Positions 54,361-62,072 are shown, numbered from the stretch's first letter. The stretch is DNA of 64,000 nt from Methyloligella solikamskensis (GCF_042676065.1 NZ_JBHTJO010000001.1:2108001-2172000); one strand, 5' to 3'. The notes: generated from the sequence alone by a model not told the origin. Program-made: numbers and translations.

Positions 54361-54365
54361 TTTCC
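54334..54365 (+). other. Attachment-type direct repeat, left copy (tRNA-Cys 3' end)
   Basis: A 32-bp sequence from the T arm of tRNA-Cys to five bases beyond its CCA is repeated without mismatch at 55397-55428. This arrangement is typical of a recombinase attachment site at a tRNA 3' end. Confidence 0.8.
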
Positions 54366-54683
54366 TTTTCAAGGGGTTAGCACCTTTCAGAGTGTGCCGA
54401 GCGGGTCCGTGTCTTACGCCCCGTTTTAGAGGTAACGTTCCCCCTTCCCCACCTTTTCGAGTTTGGCCATGGCGGCAATCGCCAGCTCGTCAGCGCGCGC
54501 CGGATAGCGATTAGAGTCCCCTCCGACGAATGCGGCCCGCAGTAGACAAAGCGTAAGCCCGGCGAGAAAGGCTCGCCTCACTAGCAGTCTCGATTGTATG
54601 GATATGGGCGCGAGCGCTCCCTATGGTGTCCCAATCACCATGAGCGCTCCGCTGGGGGTTAATTCGCGATTGCTGAGGGCGTT
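54361..54683. other. Left part of the tRNA-Cys islet, no convincing gene
   Basis: These 323 bp lie between the tRNA and the sulfotransferase gene. I see no integrase remnant. A 51-codon minus-strand frame (54426-54581, GTG start, hydrophobic N-terminus) exists but has no ribosome site. GAGGG shortly before 54684 serves the sulfotransferase. Confidence 0.5.
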
Positions 54684-55396
54684 ATGCAGAAAAGCTTCTT
54701 CCTGCACATTCCAAAATGTGCCGGCATGTCCGTGTGGACCACGCTTTGGGACATCCATGGATTTAACAACGTCTTCCAGATCGGCACGCACCAGCAATTC
54801 GACGAGTTCAAGACCATGCCGATGGCCCGCAAGGACGCGCTCGGTGCGTTTGGCGGTCATGGGTTTCTGAACGAGATCCTGCAATACACAGGTGACATCT
54901 CCGACCGGTACAAGTTCACCACCTTCCGCGATCCCGTCGACCGGGTGGTGTCGGAATACCACTTCACCAGATCCTGCGAGAAGCATTTCCGCTACGACGA
55001 AATCCAGACCATGGATATTGTCGAATTTGCTGAGTTGCCGGACCTCCGGAACCTGCAGACCCGCCTCTTAACTGGGGCGGAAGACCCTGATGCCGCAATC
55101 GAGATGCTAGGTTTCTTTGACGACTGGTGTCTGATGGAGAACCTGGACCAGCTTCTCGCAAGGCTTCGTAGGAAAATCGATGGCTCGGAAGCCGACACAC
55201 CTCATGCCAACAAGGCAAAGCGTCCCGCTCTGCTCGACAGCAATGTCAGGGAGAAGATTGCCGCCGCCAATGAGGCGGATATTGCGTTTTTCGAAAAGCT
55301 GAAGCGCTGCCGTCCTAAAAGCCAAAGGCGGCGCCTCTGGTTCGGAAGTCTTCTATCCCCTACCCGCTTCTTATAGCCAGGTGCAGCAAGCCTGAG
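54366..55396. mobile_element. Small genomic islet integrated at tRNA-Cys
   Basis: A 1,031-bp segment flanked by 32-bp direct repeats of the tRNA-Cys 3' end, with lower GC than its flanks and one gene for a sulfotransferase. No recombinase is encoded, so it would be a decayed or non-autonomous element, or the remnant of a larger island. Confidence 0.65.
54684..55376 (+). CDS. Sulfotransferase family protein
   Basis: A 230-residue enzyme of the membrane-associated/carbohydrate sulfotransferase type that uses PAPS to sulfate a hydroxyl group. The 5'-phosphosulfate loop is FFLHIPKCAGMSVW (5-18; Lys11 catalytic) and the 3'-phosphate motif is TFRDPVDRVVSEYH (80-93). There is no signal peptide or TM. 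The target, probably a surface polysaccharide or nodulation-type glycan, is unknown. Codon and base usage is more AT-rich than neighbours. It is the sole gene of the tRNA-Cys islet. Confidence 0.85.
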   Translation: MQKSFFLHIPKCAGMSVWTTLWDIHGFNNVFQIGTHQQFDEFKTMPMARKDALGAFGGHGFLNEILQYTGDISDRYKFTTFRDPVDRVVSEYHFTRSCEKHFRYDEIQTMDIVEFAELPDLRNLQTRLLTGAEDPDAAIEMLGFFDDWCLMENLDQLLARLRRKIDGSEADTPHANKAKRPALLDSNVREKIAAANEADIAFFEKLKRCRPKSQRRRLWFGSLLSPTRFL

Positions 55397-55428
55397 CCGG
55401 TTCGATTCCGGGCGTGGCCTCCATTTCC
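55397..55428 (+). other. Attachment-type direct repeat, right copy
   Basis: Exact 32-bp copy of the tRNA-Cys 3' end and the bases beyond it; the rest of the tRNA is not present here, so it is not a second tRNA gene. Confidence 0.8.
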
Positions 55429-55442
55429 CGATCCCAGAAAAT

Positions 55443-55766
55443 CTAGCGCGTTTCCGCCGGCTCTTTCTTGAGGCGCGCCGAGCCCGTGCCCGCACTTTTC
55501 GTGGCACCATCAGCGGCGTTCGCCTTGCGTGCCGCCTTCTCCTCCTTCCGGCGATGCCACCAGACGACGAGCTGGCGCCGCCAGCGTCGGACCATGGGAA
55601 TGTCGACGGAAAGAACAAGCAGGCCTAAGGGAATCATCCAGAAGCCGAGGATCGGCAGGAATCCCAGAATTCCGCAGATCACGAGCAGAACGCCGATGGT
55701 TATGCGCAGGATGCGCGATCCCGGCAGATGGATGTGACGCTCTCCGAACCGAACTTTTTTGGCCAT
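55443..55766 (-). CDS. Small two-TM membrane protein (PGPGW-like)
   Basis: A 107-residue protein with a hydrophobic hairpin ILRITIGVLLVICGILGFLPILGFWMIPLGLLVLSVDIP followed by a basic segment MVRRWRRQLVVWWHRRKEEKAARK and a polar tail. The loop between helices (GFLPILGFWMIPLGL) resembles the Pro/Gly loop of the PGPGW family of small membrane proteins found in this class. The ATG at 55766 starts MAKKVRFGERHIHLPG. Function unknown. Confidence 0.7.
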   Translation of the reverse strand: MAKKVRFGERHIHLPGSRILRITIGVLLVICGILGFLPILGFWMIPLGLLVLSVDIPMVRRWRRQLVVWWHRRKEEKAARKANAADGATKSAGTGSARLKKEPAETR

Positions 55767-55975
55767 TGGCGGGTTTTCGCGCTCCGGGCTAAACGTTGAA
55801 AATCGCAGGCGACAAGCGCAGGTAAGCGGCGTGATGCCTGCTTTCAATTGCCCAGGCAGAATGGCCGAAGCGGTTTCTTCGTTCCGGAAATGCGTAAAAG
55901 CCTTTAAAGGCCAATCCGGTTTTGCTATGACGCCCCACGCGCGTCGCGCCGATGACGGTTTGCGACGCGCCCTGC

Positions 55976-56051
55976 TCCCCGGTAGCTCAGTTGGTAGAGC
56001 AAGCGGCTGTTAACCGCTGGGTCGCTGGTTCGAGTCCGGCCCGGGGAGCCA
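55976..56051 (+). tRNA. tRNA-Asn (GTT)
   Basis: Acceptor TCCCCGG pairs with CCGGGGA, D arm GTAGCTCAGTTGGTAGAGC, anticodon GTT at 56009-56011 in CTGTTAA, T arm CTGGTTCGAGTCCGGC, discriminator G and encoded CCA. No repeat of its 3' end is seen in this window. Confidence 0.96.
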
Positions 56052-56095
56052 ATTTTCTCTCAGAACAATCGAATTCGGATCGGCGCGAGCGCGCC

Positions 56096-56584
56096 TTACG
56101 CCGCCTCGAAGGTGAGCGCTACGCCGTTGATGCAGTAGCGCAAGCCCGTGGGCTTCGGCCCGTCGTTGAAGACGTGGCCCAGATGGCCACCGCAGCGGCT
56201 GCAATGGACTTCCTGACGGACCATGCCCAGGGAGGTGTCCCGGGCCTGCTCGACCTTGCCTTCGATGGGCGCCCAGAAGCTCGGCCAGCCGGTGCCGCTT
56301 TCGAACTTGGTTTTCGATGAGAACAGCGGCTGATTGCAGCCGGCACAGTGGAAGGTGCCCGCGCGCTTCTCCTTGTTCAGGGGGCTGGTGAAGGGACGCT
56401 CGGTCCCCTCCTCACGCAGGATGTAATACTGCGCAGGCGTCAGCCGCTCTTTCCATTCGGCCGGTGTGTAGGTCACCTCGAACTTTCCGGCCTTTGCGGC
56501 AGTTTCCTGTGGGGCCAGCACGCGGAGCCCCGCCAGGCCAGCGATCGAAAGGACTCCGATTCCGAGTTGTCGTCTGTTGATCAT
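56096..56584 (-). CDS. msrB: Peptide-methionine (R)-S-oxide reductase, exported by Tat
   Basis: Reduces the R-form of methionine sulfoxide in proteins. The 162-residue product has the MsrB core: CAGC and CSRC zinc pairs, SGTGWPSFW, GHVFNDGPKPTGLRYCING with the catalytic Cys. The N-terminus MINRRQLGIGVLSIAGLAGLRVLAPQ has paired Arg before a mild hydrophobic stretch, as in a twin-arginine signal, so export to the periplasm by the Tat system is likely. The start at 56584 follows AAAAGGAAAGGCCG; the ORF reaches 56605. Confidence 0.93.
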   Translation of the reverse strand: MINRRQLGIGVLSIAGLAGLRVLAPQETAAKAGKFEVTYTPAEWKERLTPAQYYILREEGTERPFTSPLNKEKRAGTFHCAGCNQPLFSSKTKFESGTGWPSFWAPIEGKVEQARDTSLGMVRQEVHCSRCGGHLGHVFNDGPKPTGLRYCINGVALTFEAA

Positions 56585-56776
56585 CGGCCTTTCCTTTTCC
56601 GGCATCGTCTGTAGAAACGCGACACGCTTCTTTGAGGGTAAGATGGGGATGGAACTCGGGGCGCTTCAAATCAACTTCAGCGCACAGGCGTTCACGACAA
56701 GGTTATGCGTGCGCCGACCTGGTCTTGCTCCCGTTCCCGGCCACACGCGGCCTCAGCCCCACCGGACTGGAATTTC

Positions 56777-57703
56777 ATGCGCCTGCTCATTCTGATCAAT
56801 CCCAACGCCAACCGCGGTGAAGAGGCGATGCCTCATCTCAAGGACCGGTTCGGCGGAGAGCCGGACGCGAGGCTTATCGAGGCCGAGAGTCCCGAGGACA
56901 TGCTGGAATCGCTGAAGACCTACGGGCCCGAGGCGGACCGCATCATAATCGGCGGCGGCGACGGGACGATCTCCGCGGCCCTCCCCACCCTGATGGAGCT
57001 GAAGAAGCCCTTAGGCATCCTGCCCTTGGGCACGGCCAACGATTTCGTGCGGACCTTGAGCATTCCCGAGGATCCGGCCCAGGCGGCGGAAATCGCGCTG
57101 GGTGAGCGCACTCATCACATCGATGTTGGGATGGTGAACGGCAATCCCTTCCTCAACGTGGCAAGCGTCGGCGTTGCCACGAAGGTGAGCGAGCTGCAGA
57201 CGAAGGATCTGAAGCGGCACTTGCGGGTGCTGAGCTATGCGGTGAGCTTCCGGGAGGCGATCCGCGATGCGAAACCCTTTTATGTCTCCATCGAGGTGGA
57301 CGAGAAATCCTATTGGAGCGGCATGGTCCATCAGGTGAGCGTCGCCAACGGCCGCTTCCACGGCGGCGGCCTCGTGGTCTCGGAAGACGCAGCGATCGAC
57401 GACGGGAAGCTGAATTTCTATGTGGTGCGGCCCGGCACTTTTCTGGAGCTTGTGGCCTGCGTTGCGAGCCTGAGGTTCGGCCTTGGGGGCGAGTTGGAAG
57501 CCTTGAAGCGGCAGGCTGCCAAGACCGTGCGTCTGAAGACGACCCGGCCCAAACATATAAACGTGGATGGTGATGTTCGCAGCGAGACGCCGGCCGAATT
57601 TTCAGTCGTCCGAAAAGCTCTCGAAGTGGCGATCCCCAAGGAGCTTCCGGCCAATCAGCGCGGTCTTGTCGATGCAGATGCGGACCGTCAAAGTGACGAC
57701 TAG
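56777..57703 (+). CDS. Lipid kinase, diacylglycerol kinase catalytic domain (YegS-like)
   Basis: A 308-residue soluble kinase of the DAGK/YegS family that phosphorylates lipids with ATP. It starts LLILINPNANRG and has the nucleotide loop IIIGGGDGTISAALPTLM, then LGILPLGTANDFVRTL and a C-terminal beta-sandwich domain with DGDVRSETP. The ATG at 56777 gives this standard N-terminus. Whether the substrate is diacylglycerol, phosphatidylglycerol or another lipid cannot be seen. Confidence 0.88.
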   Translation: MRLLILINPNANRGEEAMPHLKDRFGGEPDARLIEAESPEDMLESLKTYGPEADRIIIGGGDGTISAALPTLMELKKPLGILPLGTANDFVRTLSIPEDPAQAAEIALGERTHHIDVGMVNGNPFLNVASVGVATKVSELQTKDLKRHLRVLSYAVSFREAIRDAKPFYVSIEVDEKSYWSGMVHQVSVANGRFHGGGLVVSEDAAIDDGKLNFYVVRPGTFLELVACVASLRFGLGGELEALKRQAAKTVRLKTTRPKHINVDGDVRSETPAEFSVVRKALEVAIPKELPANQRGLVDADADRQSDD

Positions 57704-57763
57704 GCCAGCGCTTTCTGCGAAGCACTGGCCCCTATTCTGGAACTTCCCGCAGAACGCGGTTCG

Positions 57764-58168
57764 CTACGACTTGAGGCTGTCGGGCACCTTGCCGCCGCTC
57801 TCGGCGAGCTTCGACATGACTTCCTTATGCAGCCAGATGTTCATCTCGGCAGAGCCGTCCAGAGCGCCGGTGTAACCGAGCTCTTCGGCAAGCTCCTTGC
57901 GCGCGCTGAGGCTGCTGTCGAGATCAAGCAGCTTCATCAGATCGACGATAGACTGCTTCCAGTTGTAATCGCCGGGCCGGTTCGCATCGATCTTGGCAAT
58001 GATGGTCTCCACCTCTTCGACAGTGATGGGCTCCGCTGCGGCTGCCTCGCCAGGCGCTGCCGTCGGCGCCTTGCCCTCTTCCGCCTGAGCTTCGGCTGAC
58101 TTGGCTTCCTCAGCCTTGGCTTCGCTGCTGCCGAATATCGAATCGACGATCTTCCCAAATATGCTCAT
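57764..58168 (-). CDS. DUF3597-domain protein
   Basis: A 134-residue protein: MSIFGKIVDSIFG start, an Ala/Glu/Lys-rich linker (about 15-50) and a helical domain VETIIAKIDANRPGDYNWKQSIVDLMKLLDLDSSLSARKELAEELGY that matches the DUF3597 family. Such proteins are frequent in alphaproteobacteria, of unknown role, with low-complexity linkers. The ATG at 58168 gives the family N-terminus. No EcfG promoter was found upstream. Confidence 0.8.
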   Translation of the reverse strand: MSIFGKIVDSIFGSSEAKAEEAKSAEAQAEEGKAPTAAPGEAAAAEPITVEEVETIIAKIDANRPGDYNWKQSIVDLMKLLDLDSSLSARKELAEELGYTGALDGSAEMNIWLHKEVMSKLAESGGKVPDSLKS

Positions 58169-58352
58169 CGGTTTGTCCCTCTCTGGGTTTGGATTTGATG
58201 GGGGCGCGTATGGCTGCAACGGCCAACACACCACACGGGCAACTCACAAATATGTACTCTAGAACAATACGCTGGCCCTCAGCCTTTTGGCACAAAGCCC
58301 GGCACCACTACTCAAGGCGCCCTCGGCCTGACGCGCGATGCCGGCTGGTAGC

Positions 58353-59804
58353 TTAGTCGGGGATCAGCTGGCTCGGCGGGATATCGATCTTGCAGCGCAC
58401 CCCGTCCGGATCGAAGGTGAGATCCACCGCCCCGGTCAGGGCCTTGCCCACGACATTCTCGATCATGATCCGGCCGAAGCCGACGCAATCGGGACGCGGC
58501 ACTTGTGGGCCGCCTCGCTCCTCCCAGACCAACCTCACGCCGTGGCCGTCCTGCTGGCCCCAGTGGACGTTGACATGGCCCTTCTCGGTGGAGAGCGCGC
58601 CGTATTTCTGGGCGTTCATGAAGAGCTCATGGAGGGCCAGCCCGACATTCTGCACCGCATCGGGCTTCAGCATGACGTCCTCGCCCTCGACCTCGATCTG
58701 ATCTTCGCGCGGCCTCAGATGGGTGTAGAGCTGTGTCTTCACTAGGTTCTTCAGGGACGCGCCGCGCCAATCGTCGGCCACGAGAAGATCGTGGGCGGTC
58801 CCGATTGCCACAAGACGCGCATTGAAGTTCTCCAGGAACTCGTCGACGGAACAGGTCCGCGCCGCAGTCTGACGGGCGATGGCGTTGATGACCGCCAGCA
58901 GGTTTTTCGACCGATGGGTCAGCTCGCGCAGCAGAAGACGGAGCTGCATCTCCTGGGCCCGGCGCTGGCTGATATCGACCACGACGGAAATGGTGCCGGT
59001 GGGCTTCTCCTCCTTATCGAGCATGGGCTCGATGAGGATATAGAGGGCTCGCTGGCGCCCCCCCGCCTCGTAGCTCGTCTCCAGCTCCTGAGGCTCCTTG
59101 GTGGCCATCGCCTTCTTCTTGGCCGCGATGATGGGTTCGGCAACGCTGGGCGGCAGCACCTCTTCGTCGCGCCGGCCGAGCAGGTTCTTCGAAGACAGGC
59201 CGGGCGGCGGGTTGTGCACCCAGGTGAAGCGCATATCCGCGTCCTGGGTGAACACTCCGATGGGCGAATTGCGCAGAGCGATCTCGAACCGCTGCTTGAG
59301 GCGCTCCAGCTCGTGCTGGTGGGCGGCGACACGAACCTCAAGCTCCGATTCCGCGTCGGTAAGCGCCTGACGGGTTTGGGAATGGGCGGCGATCTCCGCT
59401 TCGAGCTTCCGATCGAAGCCGCCGCGCAGCCTCGGCAGCAACCGCCAGACGAGAACGAGCGCCACGAGGCTGATAATCCCGGCCACGATATTCAGCACCG
59501 CGGTGATGCCCGTGACCGGGGACCAGAAACCGATAACGTCGGCAAGATGGGCAAACCCGGCAACGCCCAGGCCGACGCCGAGCAGCAGGAGCATGGTCGG
59601 CGCGATGCCCTGTCTGCTCTCGGATTGGGAATAGAGCACGAGCAGAAGGGCCGCCAAACCGAGCAGCGAAAACGCCAGCAAACCTTCGCCGGCCGCTTGG
59701 AGATAGGAAAGCTCGGTCATAGCGCCAGAAGCACCAGTCCCGGATTTGGTTGCGGTCGAACCATCGTCGGATCCGAAAAGATTAGCAGCGACCCATGACT
59801 CCAT
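58353..59804 (-). CDS. Membrane HWE-family histidine kinase with PAS domain
   Basis: Sensor kinase of 483 residues: three to four TM helices in the first 125 residues, a coiled linker (about 130-172), one PAS domain (173-285, RNSPIGVFTQDADMRFTWVHNPPPG), and an HWE-type transmitter with His297 in LLLRELTHRSKNLLAVINAIARQT, HELFMNAQKYGAL (N box) and the WEE motif (VWEERGGP). Kinases of this type phosphorylate PhyR in alphaproteobacteria, and its position 1.2 kb from phyR makes it a strong PhyK-type candidate. GAGGACGAG precedes the ATG at 59804. Its activity on PhyR is inferred. Confidence 0.88.
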   Translation of the reverse strand: MESWVAANLFGSDDGSTATKSGTGASGAMTELSYLQAAGEGLLAFSLLGLAALLLVLYSQSESRQGIAPTMLLLLGVGLGVAGFAHLADVIGFWSPVTGITAVLNIVAGIISLVALVLVWRLLPRLRGGFDRKLEAEIAAHSQTRQALTDAESELEVRVAAHQHELERLKQRFEIALRNSPIGVFTQDADMRFTWVHNPPPGLSSKNLLGRRDEEVLPPSVAEPIIAAKKKAMATKEPQELETSYEAGGRQRALYILIEPMLDKEEKPTGTISVVVDISQRRAQEMQLRLLLRELTHRSKNLLAVINAIARQTAARTCSVDEFLENFNARLVAIGTAHDLLVADDWRGASLKNLVKTQLYTHLRPREDQIEVEGEDVMLKPDAVQNVGLALHELFMNAQKYGALSTEKGHVNVHWGQQDGHGVRLVWEERGGPQVPRPDCVGFGRIMIENVVGKALTGAVDLTFDPDGVRCKIDIPPSQLIPD

Positions 59805-60055
59805 CTCGTCCTCGAAACCTGTGACGCCAGGCCGAGCGAGATCGGCTCCCTGGACAAGCGTCTTACAGGCGGCTTACGGGATGTCACCCTGGCTCGCCCG
59901 AAATTTGACTTGGGCACTTTTACGGCCCGCGAGAGGGCAACAGGAAGTGCGTCTTCGAATAACACTCTGAAAGGCAATTCGTTCTCGCATCGAGGGCGGA
60001 ATTTTCCGTTGCAGCTTTTCGGTCTTCCTCCAAAAAACAAAATTTTGCATGTCCG

Positions 60056-60080
60056 GGAACCCCCTTGAGGGCGCGACGTT
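60056..60080 (+). promoter_or_regulatory. EcfG (general stress sigma) promoter of the candidate sRNA
   Basis: GGAAC (60056-60060), 16-bp spacer, CGTT (60077-60080): an exact consensus match with no protein-coding gene within 260 bp downstream. Confidence 0.65.
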
Positions 60081-60086
60081 TATTCG

Positions 60087-60183
60087 CCAATCGGATGTCG
60101 CACCCCCCGCAACTCGCCCCTCCAGCGGCACCGAGATTTAAAGAACGCCCGCTGCCCTCCCCCGGCGCGGGCGTTTGCTTTTG
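60087..60183 (+). ncRNA. Candidate EcfG-dependent small RNA (GsrN-like)
   Basis: Between the EcfG promoter at 60056-60080 and the terminator at 60144-60183 lies a segment of about 95 nt without a plausible gene. It has C-rich runs (CACCCCCCGC, CTCGCCCCTCC) and the terminator loop contains CCCTCCCCC, all able to pair with ribosome binding sites (AGGAGG type). Stress-induced sRNAs with C-rich loops are known in alphaproteobacteria, GsrN of Caulobacter being one under its EcfG homologue. The 5' end is estimated from the promoter. Confidence 0.5.
60144..60183 (+). terminator. Intrinsic terminator of the candidate sRNA
   Basis: Perfect nine-bp stem AACGCCCGC / GCGGGCGTT with a C-rich loop, followed by TGCTTTT. 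Confidence 0.7.
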
Positions 60184-60268
60184 GTGCTCTGGACGCACGC
60201 GGGGCGCGCATCTGCTGTGACGCTCTAAAGAAAAATCACGCTTGCCAAACGGACGGCCGCCGGATTCA

Positions 60269-60294
60269 GGAACCGCCTTGTGCACGCGAACGTT
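60269..60294 (+). promoter_or_regulatory. EcfG (general stress sigma) promoter of csbD-like gene
   Basis: GGAAC (60269-60273), 17-bp spacer, CGTT (60291-60294), about 50 bp upstream of the csbD-like ATG. Confidence 0.75.
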
Positions 60295-60343
60295 GTTGGT
60301 GTCGGAAACGACGTAACGAAACAACAAGCCTTAGGAGGCCGAA

Positions 60344-60541
60344 ATGAATTGGGACCAGATCGAAGGCAATTGGAAGCAGTTCAAGGGGCAAGCCCAGCAG
60401 CAGTGGGGCAAGCTCACCAACGACGATCTCGACCAGGTGGAAGGCCAGCGCGAACAACTCGTCGGCCGCATCCAGGAGCGCTACGGCGTTGCCAAGGAAG
60501 AAGCCGAACGCGAAGTCGACAACTGGATCGAGCAGGCCTAG
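60344..60541 (+). CDS. CsbD-family stress protein
   Basis: A 65-residue, hydrophilic helical protein of the CsbD family: MNWDQIEGNWKQFKGQAQQQWGKLT and DDLDQVEGQREQLVGRIQERYG are the two conserved halves. CsbD proteins are induced by general stress sigma factors in both Bacillus and alphaproteobacteria; molecular role unclear. A strong ribosome site (TTAGGAGGCCGAA), an EcfG promoter and a strong terminator make this a self-contained stress gene. Confidence 0.92.
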   Translation: MNWDQIEGNWKQFKGQAQQQWGKLTNDDLDQVEGQREQLVGRIQERYGVAKEEAEREVDNWIEQA

Positions 60542-60558
60542 CCAGGCCTGGAGATAGC

Positions 60559-60595
60559 TTCACGTCGCCGCCTCTAGCGGCGGCGTGAACTTTTG
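60559..60595 (+). terminator. Intrinsic terminator after csbD-like gene
   Basis: TTCACGTCGCCGC-CTCTA-GCGGCGGCGTGAA forms a 13-bp stem with one G-T pair, followed by CTTTTG. Confidence 0.8.
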
Positions 60596-60732
60596 TTGCG
60601 GGGGACGATTTGGTTTTTCCACTTGCGTCGGATTGGTTCGCCCCGCGTCATTGTCGAAGAGTCGTTTACGGGAGCAGCGCCCGCACCGCTGCGGATGGGG
60701 CGCCCCTCGACGGGCGCGCATAAGGAGACATC

Positions 60733-60888
60733 ATGCTGGGCACCATTCTCATCATCATTTTAATTCTGATTTTGCTGGGCGCCGTCCCGGCGTGGCCCTA
60801 TAGCCGCTCGTGGGGTTACGGCCCGTCGGGCGTGGTCGGGCTGATCCTGGTCATTCTGATCATTCTCGTGTTGCTCGGCCGGGTCTAG
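60733..60888 (+). CDS. DUF3309-type small membrane protein
   Basis: A 51-residue protein made of two hydrophobic helices (MLGTILIIILILILLGAVPAW and VVGLILVILIILVLLGRV) joined by a Tyr/Ser/Gly loop (PYSRSWGYGPSG), the pattern of DUF3309. TAAGGAGACATC is an excellent ribosome site before the ATG. Small proteins of this family are often stress regulated in this class, but I find no clear EcfG site upstream. A terminator follows closely. Confidence 0.8.
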   Translation: MLGTILIIILILILLGAVPAWPYSRSWGYGPSGVVGLILVILIILVLLGRV

Positions 60889-60918
60889 GCTCGAGGTTTC
60901 ACGAGACGACACAGAAAA

Positions 60919-60945
60919 GGGCGGTCCCGCGGGGCCGCCCTTTTT
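60919..60945. terminator. Intrinsic terminator after the DUF3309 gene
   Basis: GGGCGGTCCC-GCG-GGGCCGCCC stem (one G-T pair) preceded by AAAA and followed by TTTTT; could also end transcription from phyR on the other strand. Confidence 0.8.
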
Positions 60946-61013
60946 CTTGTTCGACGATTTTAATCGATGATGTTCCAGCAAGTGGCCGGCGCTTTCGAGG
61001 CGTCTCGTCCGTC

Positions 61014-61823
61014 CTACGCCTCGGCGTCGGAGCGGTCGCGCAGATGAGCGCGGCGCTCGAAGAACAGCGCCTGGCTGATGATCGCCTTCACCGTATCGGG
61101 CTGATAGGGCTTGGTGATCAAGAAGGCCGGCTCGGGCCGATCACCCGTCAGCAGCCGGTCCGGATAGGCGGTGATGAAGATCACCGGCACCTCGAAACCA
61201 CCGAGAATCTCGTTCACGGCATCGAGCCCTGAGCTGCCGTCGGCGAGCTGGATATCGGCCAGCACGAGGCCCGGCTTCTGAGCATTCACCGCGTCGACCG
61301 CCTCGCTATGGGTGCGCGCGACGCCGGTCACGTGGTGACCCAGACCGTCGACGATACCTTCCAGATCCATGGCGATCATGGGCTCGTCTTCGATGATGAG
61401 AACGTCGGTCGCCACCTGCTTGGCGATCTCGCGGCCCGCCTCGTCCACCAGCTTGCGCACCTCGTCCTCATCGATGGACAGGATGGTGGCCGCTTCGGCG
61501 GGCGTGAAGTTCTCCACCGAGCAGAGCAGGAAGGCCTGCCGCGGGAGCGGCGTGATGGATTCCAGCTTGCGATCGATGGTGGACGCCAGGTCGGTCGAGA
61601 TGTCGGGCTTGCGATTGACGTCGAGAGAATTCCAAAGCCCGACGAAGGTCTGATAAAGCGCGACGCGAGGCTCGATATCGGAATTGAAGACCGACGGGTC
61701 CTCGACGAGCACCTCCAGCGTCGCCGCAACGTAGGCGTCACCGGCCTGCTGAGTGCCGGCGAGCGCGCGGGCGAACCGGCGCAAATACGGAAGATGTGGC
61801 GCAATCGCTTTCGAAATCGACAT
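61014..61823 (-). CDS. phyR: General stress response anti-anti-sigma regulator PhyR
   Basis: Partner-switch regulator: when phosphorylated it binds NepR and frees EcfG. The 269-residue protein has the N-terminal sigma-like domain (ISKAIAPHLPYLRRFARALAGTQQAGDAYV, with a sigma4-like QAFLLCSVENFTPAEAATIL) and a C-terminal receiver: acidic pair in VLIIEDEPMIAMD, phosphoacceptor Asp190 in LVLADIQLADGSSG, and Lys in FLITKPYQP. The ATG at 61823 is chosen at the start of MSISKAIAPHLPYLRR. It is divergent from nepR-ecfG, the canonical layout. Confidence 0.97.
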   Translation of the reverse strand: MSISKAIAPHLPYLRRFARALAGTQQAGDAYVAATLEVLVEDPSVFNSDIEPRVALYQTFVGLWNSLDVNRKPDISTDLASTIDRKLESITPLPRQAFLLCSVENFTPAEAATILSIDEDEVRKLVDEAGREIAKQVATDVLIIEDEPMIAMDLEGIVDGLGHHVTGVARTHSEAVDAVNAQKPGLVLADIQLADGSSGLDAVNEILGGFEVPVIFITAYPDRLLTGDRPEPAFLITKPYQPDTVKAIISQALFFERRAHLRDRSDAEA

Positions 61824-61938
61824 GTAAATTCCGTCTCTGGAAAATTGGCAGGGCCTTGCCCAAAGGCCCTCATGACATTGACCCCAATGGCATGGGCAGG
61901 CGGGAAATGGCAACTCAAAAAGGTTGCCCGGGCTATTC

Positions 61939-61964
61939 AACACATTTGTTTCTTTTTAGGTTCC
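61939..61964 (-). promoter_or_regulatory. Probable EcfG promoter of phyR (one mismatch)
   Basis: Minus strand GGAAC (61960-61964), 17-bp spacer, TGTT (61939-61942) instead of CGTT, about 115 bp upstream of phyR. It stands back to back with the nepR promoter. Confidence 0.5.
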
Positions 61965-61969
61965 ATAAC

Positions 61970-61994
61970 GGAACCGACAGAGTTTCTAGGCGTT
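61970..61994 (+). promoter_or_regulatory. EcfG promoter of nepR-ecfG (autoregulation)
   Basis: GGAAC (61970-61974), 16-bp spacer, CGTT (61991-61994): exact consensus, about 80 bp upstream of nepR, so EcfG drives its own operon. Confidence 0.8.
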
Positions 61995-62072
61995 TCTGGC
62001 GCTTGAGAGACCGTTGCGTAATGGGACCTGTATCCGCTGTCGGACGCGGTATTGCGGATTGAAGGATGGCTT

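Larger units (their letters stand above)
59805..60343. other. Gap between the kinase and csbD containing a candidate stress sRNA
   Basis: 539 bp. Nothing is called in 59805-60055, apart from the kinase promoter that must lie there. 60056-60183 holds an EcfG promoter, a transcript-sized segment and an intrinsic terminator; 60269-60294 holds the csbD promoter. Confidence 0.6.

Noticed and set aside
54426..54581. 51-codon minus-strand frame in the tRNA-Cys islet with a signal-like N-terminus
   Set aside because: GTG start without ribosome site and no similarity I can recall; too weak to call a gene, though it would be worth checking in other islets at this site.
55397..55428. Second tRNA-Cys gene
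   Set aside because: Only the T arm and acceptor 3' half are present; it is the duplicated attachment sequence.
60096..60221. 41-codon frame starting MSHPPQLAPPAAPRF within the candidate sRNA
   Set aside because: No ribosome site, Pro/Arg-rich translation, and it reads through the intrinsic terminator, so an untranslated RNA is more likely.
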